Part shown: positions 59,740 to 64,000 of the stretch, one piece after another
Layout: each line of letters begins with the position of its first letter
How positions within the stretch are numbered: position 1 is the stretch's first letter
Assembly: GCF_036865545.1 (NCBI RefSeq)
Contig: NZ_CP142208.1
Coordinates: 4,154,001-4,218,000 of the forward strand
Direction of reading: 5' to 3'
From: Erwinia sp. E_sp_B01_1
GTDB taxonomy: Bacteria > Pseudomonadota > Gammaproteobacteria > Enterobacterales > Enterobacteriaceae
DNA: 64,000 bases
The notes under the pieces: model-generated
Databases searched by the model: none
Seen by the model: only the letters and a program-made list of their open reading frames with translations
What the model was told of the DNA's origin: nothing
Program-made: the position numbers and the translations under genes

Positions 59740-62700
59740 ATGCATAATAAACACGCTGTGATTTGTTTTACTTTTTTTCTCTGCCTGAGCGCTGACGCAT
59801 CGGTGATGCGGGAAGACATCAATACTCAGGAGTACCGTGACTTTGGTGATAATTTAGGGAAATACACACCGGGCACGCAAAACATTGCCGTCAATAAGAA
59901 TGATGGATCTCTGGCTGGCTTACTGAATTTCCCCATGCCTGATTTTAGCGTTTCGGACTCGCTGGGTATTTCAACGCTTATTTCTCCCTCTTACCTTACG
60001 GGTGTCAGGCACAATGGCGGCTATAAAAACGTTGTTTTTGGCAATAAAGATGTCAAGTACAGCACTGTTTATCGCCTGATCGCCCGTAATAACTCTCCGG
60101 TGCATGATTTTCATGTTCCCCGTTTAAATAAGGTCGTAACAGAAACCGCTGCTATAGCCTTTGCGACCAAAGAAGAGCTGAAAGACACCAGTCGCTATAC
60201 CTGGTATACCCGGGTGGGGAGCGGCACGCAGTATAAAGTCGATGCTGAAACGCAGGCACTTACAAAGCTGGCGGGAGCCTATTCATGGAGAACGGGCGGT
60301 ACCCTTCCATCCCCACGGTTCAATGCTAATTATCTTTCCTGGACCACATATGCTCCGGATAATCCCCTGGTTATGCCGCTGGACGGCGGTGGTCAGGCTG
60401 GCGACAGCGGCAGCCCGGTGCTGGTGTATGACAATCTGGAAAAAGTCTGGAAGCTGGCGTCCGTAACCGTGTCTATCTCTGGTCATTATCCCTATGGACT
60501 GAACACCAATTCCTATTACATCCAGGATGACTTTATTCAGCAAATCATCGCCGGTTACAGCGATCCCGATATCACCGATATCAGTGAAGAGGGCCAGCTA
60601 AACTGGGGTAAGACTCAAATCACTCAGGGTAAAACAAGCTGGGCGTGGCATGGAGTGAGCACTGCAATACCCGGCGGGGCCACGAATGAAGAGCTTGATG
60701 CGTCAAAAGATCTGCGCTTCAACGGAGAAGGCGGCGCGCTGGTACTGGATCAGGCAGTTAATCTGGGCGCAGGTAAATTGCGGTTCTCCGGTGATTATCA
60801 GGTGAAGTCGGCTGAGGGCGCGCAAAGTACCTGGGTCGGCGGTGGCATCGAAGTCGATTCCGGCAAGCGGGTCCTGTGGCAGGTCAATGGCCTCGCTGGA
60901 GATGCACTGCATAAAATTGGGGCGGGCACGCTGCATGTTAATGCCACGGGCATCAATCAGGGTAGCCTCAATACCGGCGATGGCACGGTCATCCTCGATC
61001 AGCAGGCTGATGTCGATGGCAATAAGCAGGCCTTCTCTTCCGTCACTCTGGTGAGTGCCCGGCCCACCGTGGTACTGAAGGATGCTAATCAGGTCGCCAC
61101 AGAGAATATCTTTTTTGGTTACCGGGGCGGCACGCTGGATCTCAATGGCAACGATCTCTCCTTCAAAGCGATCAATCACACCGACAGCGGTGCCACGCTG
61201 GTGAATCACAACAGCACTAAAGCGGCATCCCTGACGTTAACGGGCAATGAACATAACCCCTCGGGCCAATTTAATCAGCAGGTGTTTCGCGGTTTTCTGG
61301 GTAGCAGCGAAAGCAAAACTCAGGGCGTACTTAACGTTAACGTAGATGCAGCTGGCTCCTCTGCACTTGTCGCGCTGACGGGCGGAATGAACATCAGTGA
61401 TTTTCACGTGAAACAGGGCACCGTTTTGCTCTCTGGCCAACCCGTTCCTCATGCTGCCGGTGTGATCATTGATGATGACTGGGCTACTGCGCTATTCAGT
61501 GCCGGTAAGATTACCGTCGGAAAAGCGAGCAGGTTGCAGGTCGGTGAATATGCCCGGGTTAAAGCCGATATCGTCGCTGATGAAAACTCTTACGTGGTGC
61601 TGGGTTATAACTCACGCGAAGCAAAGGCAGAACGTCTCTGGCGCTGCTACTCGGTAATCAATACCGACACCACTTCCTGTAACAAGCCTGTGCGTAGTGC
61701 TGTTGAAGAAAATACGCTGCCTGCCAGCACCGTTTCAGGGGATATCACACTGGGCGACAACGCCAGCCTTGTTATGGGGAAAGTGTTTTATCAGGGAACG
61801 ATTAACACCTCTGGCACCAGCTCCATTACTCTTGATTCAGGGGCTTTCTGGCAGATAAAAAGCGACAGCCGCGTGGGTGCTTCTAAGGCGTTATCTGGTT
61901 CACATATCTCTCTGCTGGCCGGAGAAGGTGAAGCCTGGACGCCCAAACTCTTTACGCTGGGATCGCTGGAGGCGAACGAACTCACCCTCAGCCTGGCTGC
62001 CTCGCCTGCTACTGAGCAAAGCGACAAAGTGGTGATTAAGGATTCTGCGACCGGCAGCAATAATATTCTGGATATCAGCGTGCTTACTGAGGCATCCGAA
62101 GAGGTGAAGTTGCTGACTGACCTTGTGCTGCTGGATGCGCCTGGTGGCACGGCTCATGATTATTTTACCGTGCCGACGATTGCCAGGGGATTCAGCCTGT
62201 TCACCCCAAACTATCAGGTGATTGAAGAACAGGGCCGCGTCCGGTGGGTGCTGGCGCACAATGCGGAGCCGGACCCGATTCCAGACCCCGAACCGGAAGT
62301 GGGCCCTGTTCCCGACCCTGCGCCAGACGTGGGCCCTGTTCCAGACCCTGACCCGGCACCTGATGTAGATCCAATCCCGGATGTAGATCCCACGCCCAAT
62401 CCGGACCCCGCACCTGATGTTGACCCAATCCCGGATGTAGATCCCACGCCCAATCCGGACCCCGCACCTGATGTTGACCCAATTCCGGATGTAGATCCCA
62501 CGCCCAATCCGGACCCCGCACCTGATGTTGACCCAATCCCGGATGTAGATCCTGTCCCGGACCCTGCGCCTGATACTGAAACGCCGGTTACGCCTTCAGA
62601 GCCTTCGGGCTGGTTCACCGTCGGCGACAACCAACCGTTAATTCGTGGTACCCGCGCCTTACTCGCCTCACGCCAGTACCTCATCAGTGAAGCGATTGCT

Positions 62701-63516
62701 CAGATGCAGGGCCGTGCCTCGCTGCTGCGTGTTGCGCCAGAAAAAAGCGGCGAATGGGCCACAATTGAGCATACCAAAGGCAGTTTCCAGGGCGTTGAGA
62801 TCGCTCAGCAGGCGCTGAATCTGGGCTGGGACAAGGTCGTGGAGGAGCAGCGGTTTGGCCTCAGTGCCGGCTTCGCTCAGGGAACCACCAAAGGTCATGG
62901 AAAAGGGACTCACCACCTGACCAGTATGGGTGTGGATTACGGCTGGTCATCCCCTCAGGGCTGGTTTGCAGATGCCGCCAGCCGCTACATGTACCTCAGT
63001 CAGGATCTGAGTTTTGATCCCCTGACGGGCATCCATCACGGCAAGGTGAACAGCCATATTCTGGCCGCCAGCATCAAAAGCGGTTATCAGTTTAAGGCTG
63101 ACCAGGCGTCCTTGTTTATTTCGCCTTATGTTGGCCTGAGTGGCGGCTATCTGCCGGGTTATGGGCTGGAGGGTGACTACGCTCGCGTCGATCTCAGTTC
63201 CAGTACGCCTTACTATGCCACTGTCGGACTGGAGGTGAAGAAACGCGGCCTGTGGGAGAGTAACCCCAGCCTGATAGTGTCAGCCGGAGTGGAATATCAG
63301 TATTCACCGGGCAGTGCAGGCTCCAGCGTGACCTTGTCGGACAGTCAGTCCAGCCGTACTTTCAGCGCATGGTCAGACAACCGTTTACGGGTACAGGCAG
63401 GTCTGGAAGGAGAGATTACCGATAACCTGTCGATGGACGTGAAAGCCGCAACCAGCGTTGGCGGCAACTTCCGTACAGATTACAGCGGTATCGCGGGGAT
63501 TAATTATCACTTCTGA
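59740..63516 (+). CDS. Serine protease autotransporter of the S6 (IgA protease/SPATE-like) family
   Basis: 1258 residues from the ATG at 59740 (AGGAG eight bases upstream). Signal peptide AVICFTFFLCLSADAS. The protease domain has the triad H91 (GVRHNGGY), D123 (VHDFHVPRLNK) and S223 in GDSGSPVLVYD. A beta-helical passenger follows to about residue 830. Then there is an Asp-Pro repeat linker (about 845-945) and a 12-stranded beta-barrel starting near GDNQPLIRGTRALLASRQYL and ending in GINYHF. The protein would be secreted by the type V route, and the passenger could be displayed or released. Substrates are unknown. It sits in an AT-rich promoter setting between core genes, suggesting insertion. 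Confidence 0.93.
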   Translation: MHNKHAVICFTFFLCLSADASVMREDINTQEYRDFGDNLGKYTPGTQNIAVNKNDGSLAGLLNFPMPDFSVSDSLGISTLISPSYLTGVRHNGGYKNVVFGNKDVKYSTVYRLIARNNSPVHDFHVPRLNKVVTETAAIAFATKEELKDTSRYTWYTRVGSGTQYKVDAETQALTKLAGAYSWRTGGTLPSPRFNANYLSWTTYAPDNPLVMPLDGGGQAGDSGSPVLVYDNLEKVWKLASVTVSISGHYPYGLNTNSYYIQDDFIQQIIAGYSDPDITDISEEGQLNWGKTQITQGKTSWAWHGVSTAIPGGATNEELDASKDLRFNGEGGALVLDQAVNLGAGKLRFSGDYQVKSAEGAQSTWVGGGIEVDSGKRVLWQVNGLAGDALHKIGAGTLHVNATGINQGSLNTGDGTVILDQQADVDGNKQAFSSVTLVSARPTVVLKDANQVATENIFFGYRGGTLDLNGNDLSFKAINHTDSGATLVNHNSTKAASLTLTGNEHNPSGQFNQQVFRGFLGSSESKTQGVLNVNVDAAGSSALVALTGGMNISDFHVKQGTVLLSGQPVPHAAGVIIDDDWATALFSAGKITVGKASRLQVGEYARVKADIVADENSYVVLGYNSREAKAERLWRCYSVINTDTTSCNKPVRSAVEENTLPASTVSGDITLGDNASLVMGKVFYQGTINTSGTSSITLDSGAFWQIKSDSRVGASKALSGSHISLLAGEGEAWTPKLFTLGSLEANELTLSLAASPATEQSDKVVIKDSATGSNNILDISVLTEASEEVKLLTDLVLLDAPGGTAHDYFTVPTIARGFSLFTPNYQVIEEQGRVRWVLAHNAEPDPIPDPEPEVGPVPDPAPDVGPVPDPDPAPDVDPIPDVDPTPNPDPAPDVDPIPDVDPTPNPDPAPDVDPIPDVDPTPNPDPAPDVDPIPDVDPVPDPAPDTETPVTPSEPSGWFTVGDNQPLIRGTRALLASRQYLISEAIAQMQGRASLLRVAPEKSGEWATIEHTKGSFQGVEIAQQALNLGWDKVVEEQRFGLSAGFAQGTTKGHGKGTHHLTSMGVDYGWSSPQGWFADAASRYMYLSQDLSFDPLTGIHHGKVNSHILAASIKSGYQFKADQASLFISPYVGLSGGYLPGYGLEGDYARVDLSSSTPYYATVGLEVKKRGLWESNPSLIVSAGVEYQYSPGSAGSSVTLSDSQSSRTFSAWSDNRLRVQAGLEGEITDNLSMDVKAATSVGGNFRTDYSGIAGINYHF
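62350..62565 (+). repeat. 54-base tandem repeats coding an Asp-Pro linker in the autotransporter
   Basis: Three near-identical 54-base units (62350-62403, 62404-62457, 62458-62511) and a fourth that diverges in its last third (62512-62565). Each encodes DPAPDVDPIPDVDPTPNP. Less regular Pro-Asp repeats precede them from 62274. The linker joins passenger and barrel. Confidence 0.93.
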
Positions 63517-63647
63517 TCGATGTCCGGATAATGAGCAACGCTGCGGAATTGTTGTTGTCAGGAGACATAAACGCAATACCAGTGCAGTGAGATCACTCTC
63601 CATTGTTAATATCCGGAAAGCATGATTTAGGGTAAACCCGTAAGATC

Positions 63648-63675
63648 AAAAACCCCGCCAGAAGGCGGGGTTTTT
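63648..63675. terminator. Bidirectional terminator between the autotransporter and lptG
   Basis: AAAAACCCCGCC-AGAA-GGCGGGGTTTTT with A and T tracts on both sides, between convergent genes. Confidence 0.93.
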
Positions 63676-63697
63676 AGTTACAGCGGAACTCAGCCTG

Positions 63698-64000
63698 TTA
63701 TCGCCGTTTCAGCAGCATAAAGACGCTGATGGCAAAGAACGCGGCGCTTGGCAGTAACGCTCCCAGCACTGGCGGAATGTTATAAACCAGGCTCAGTGGA
63801 CCGAATATCTGGTCCAGCACGTAAAACAGGAAGCCAAAGCTGATACCGGTGACCACTCGCATCCCCATCGACACGCTGCGCAGCGGGCCGAAGATAAACG
63901 ACAGCGCCATCAGCATCATCACCGCCACCGAGAGCGGCTGGAAGATTTTGCTCCACATATTCAGCTGATAACGTCCGGCAACCTGACCACTCTGCTTCAG
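63698..64000 (-). CDS. lptG: LptG, LPS export permease subunit (C-terminal part)
   Basis: The minus strand is open from the window edge to a TAA at 63698. The 100 visible codons include KIFQPLSVAVMMLMALSFIF, LRSVSMGMRVVTGISFGFLF and a C-terminal helix ending MLLKRR, the last membrane helices of LptG (YjgQ). LptB2FG extracts LPS from the inner membrane. The rest of the gene, and presumably lptF, lie beyond the edge. Confidence 0.9.
   Translation of the reverse strand: MKQSGQVAGRYQLNMWSKIFQPLSVAVMMLMALSFIFGPLRSVSMGMRVVTGISFGFLFYVLDQIFGPLSLVYNIPPVLGALLPSAAFFAISVFMLLKRR

Noticed and set aside
62201..62684. Minus-strand frames over the autotransporter linker with Gly-Ser or Gly-Pro repeats
   Set aside because: Antisense of the Asp-Pro repeat; no start signals.

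Overview
The window looks like a chromosome segment of a plant- or insect-associated enterobacterium, most likely Erwinia/Pantoea (Erwiniaceae). The reasons are the enterobacterial core genes at the right end (leuX tRNA, yjjA, yjgR, yjiN, lptG), a three-subunit membrane sugar-acid dehydrogenase of the type known from Erwinia, Pantoea and acetic acid bacteria, and idnO/idnR-like gluconate genes. Core stretches are GC-rich. Several inserted blocks (about 20.8-37 kb and 45-55 kb) are clearly AT-richer.

Region 1 (1-12.8 kb) is a sulfur-compound catabolic locus. It holds a class I aminotransferase, an NtaA/SnaA-type flavin monooxygenase, an iron-type alcohol dehydrogenase, a GNAT acetyltransferase, an M20 deacylase, an MmgE/PrpD protein, and a polar amino acid ABC transporter in an operon with a BisC-like molybdoenzyme. 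The monooxygenase + GNAT + M20 + MmgE/PrpD + ABC set matches the Bacillus subtilis yxeKLMNOPQ set for S-(2-succino)cysteine breakdown. The MmgE/PrpD gene carries 19 perfect GGTGCT repeats. A vapBC module with a frameshifted antitoxin sits inside the locus.

Region 2 (13.3-20.8 kb) covers gluconate/ketogluconate oxidation and uptake: small subunit, GMC flavoprotein and tri-haem cytochrome c, then idnO (minus strand), an idnR-like LacI regulator and an MFS transporter. Two matching operator-like sites lie in front of the regulator and the transporter.

Region 3 (20.8-30.8 kb) is accessory. It has a frameshifted DUF2778 (Tlde1-like) effector with its putative immunity gene, an unassigned OmpA-lipoprotein/membrane-protein/secreted-protein operon, an orphan hcp-effector-immunity cassette, symE, and a Phd/ParE module. 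A symE fragment and a fragment of the secreted-protein gene give the order A'-B-A-B', a tandem-duplication signature. Region 4 (31-45 kb) holds an HNH nuclease/methyltransferase pair, a LysR/HAD group, a colicin-like pore former with convergent immunity gene and a divergent TonB-domain lipoprotein around a Fur-like palindrome, a carbohydrate porin, hsdM and antitoxin relics, a large SF1 helicase, a higBA-type pair and a DUF1493 pair.

Region 5 (45.4-55.3 kb) is a decayed P4-like satellite inserted at the 3' end of leuX. It has att-like repeats, iteron-like repeats, a truncated alpha helicase, an Ogr/Delta zinc-finger activator, a P2/P4-like cos site and a broken integrase. It carries two defence cargoes: an IetAS-type AAA ATPase/subtilase pair and a single-chain GmrSD-like DUF262/DUF1524 protein.

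Region 6 (55.3-64 kb) returns to core genes (yjjA, yjgR, yjiN, lptG), interrupted by an S6-family serine protease autotransporter with an Asp-Pro repeat linker.
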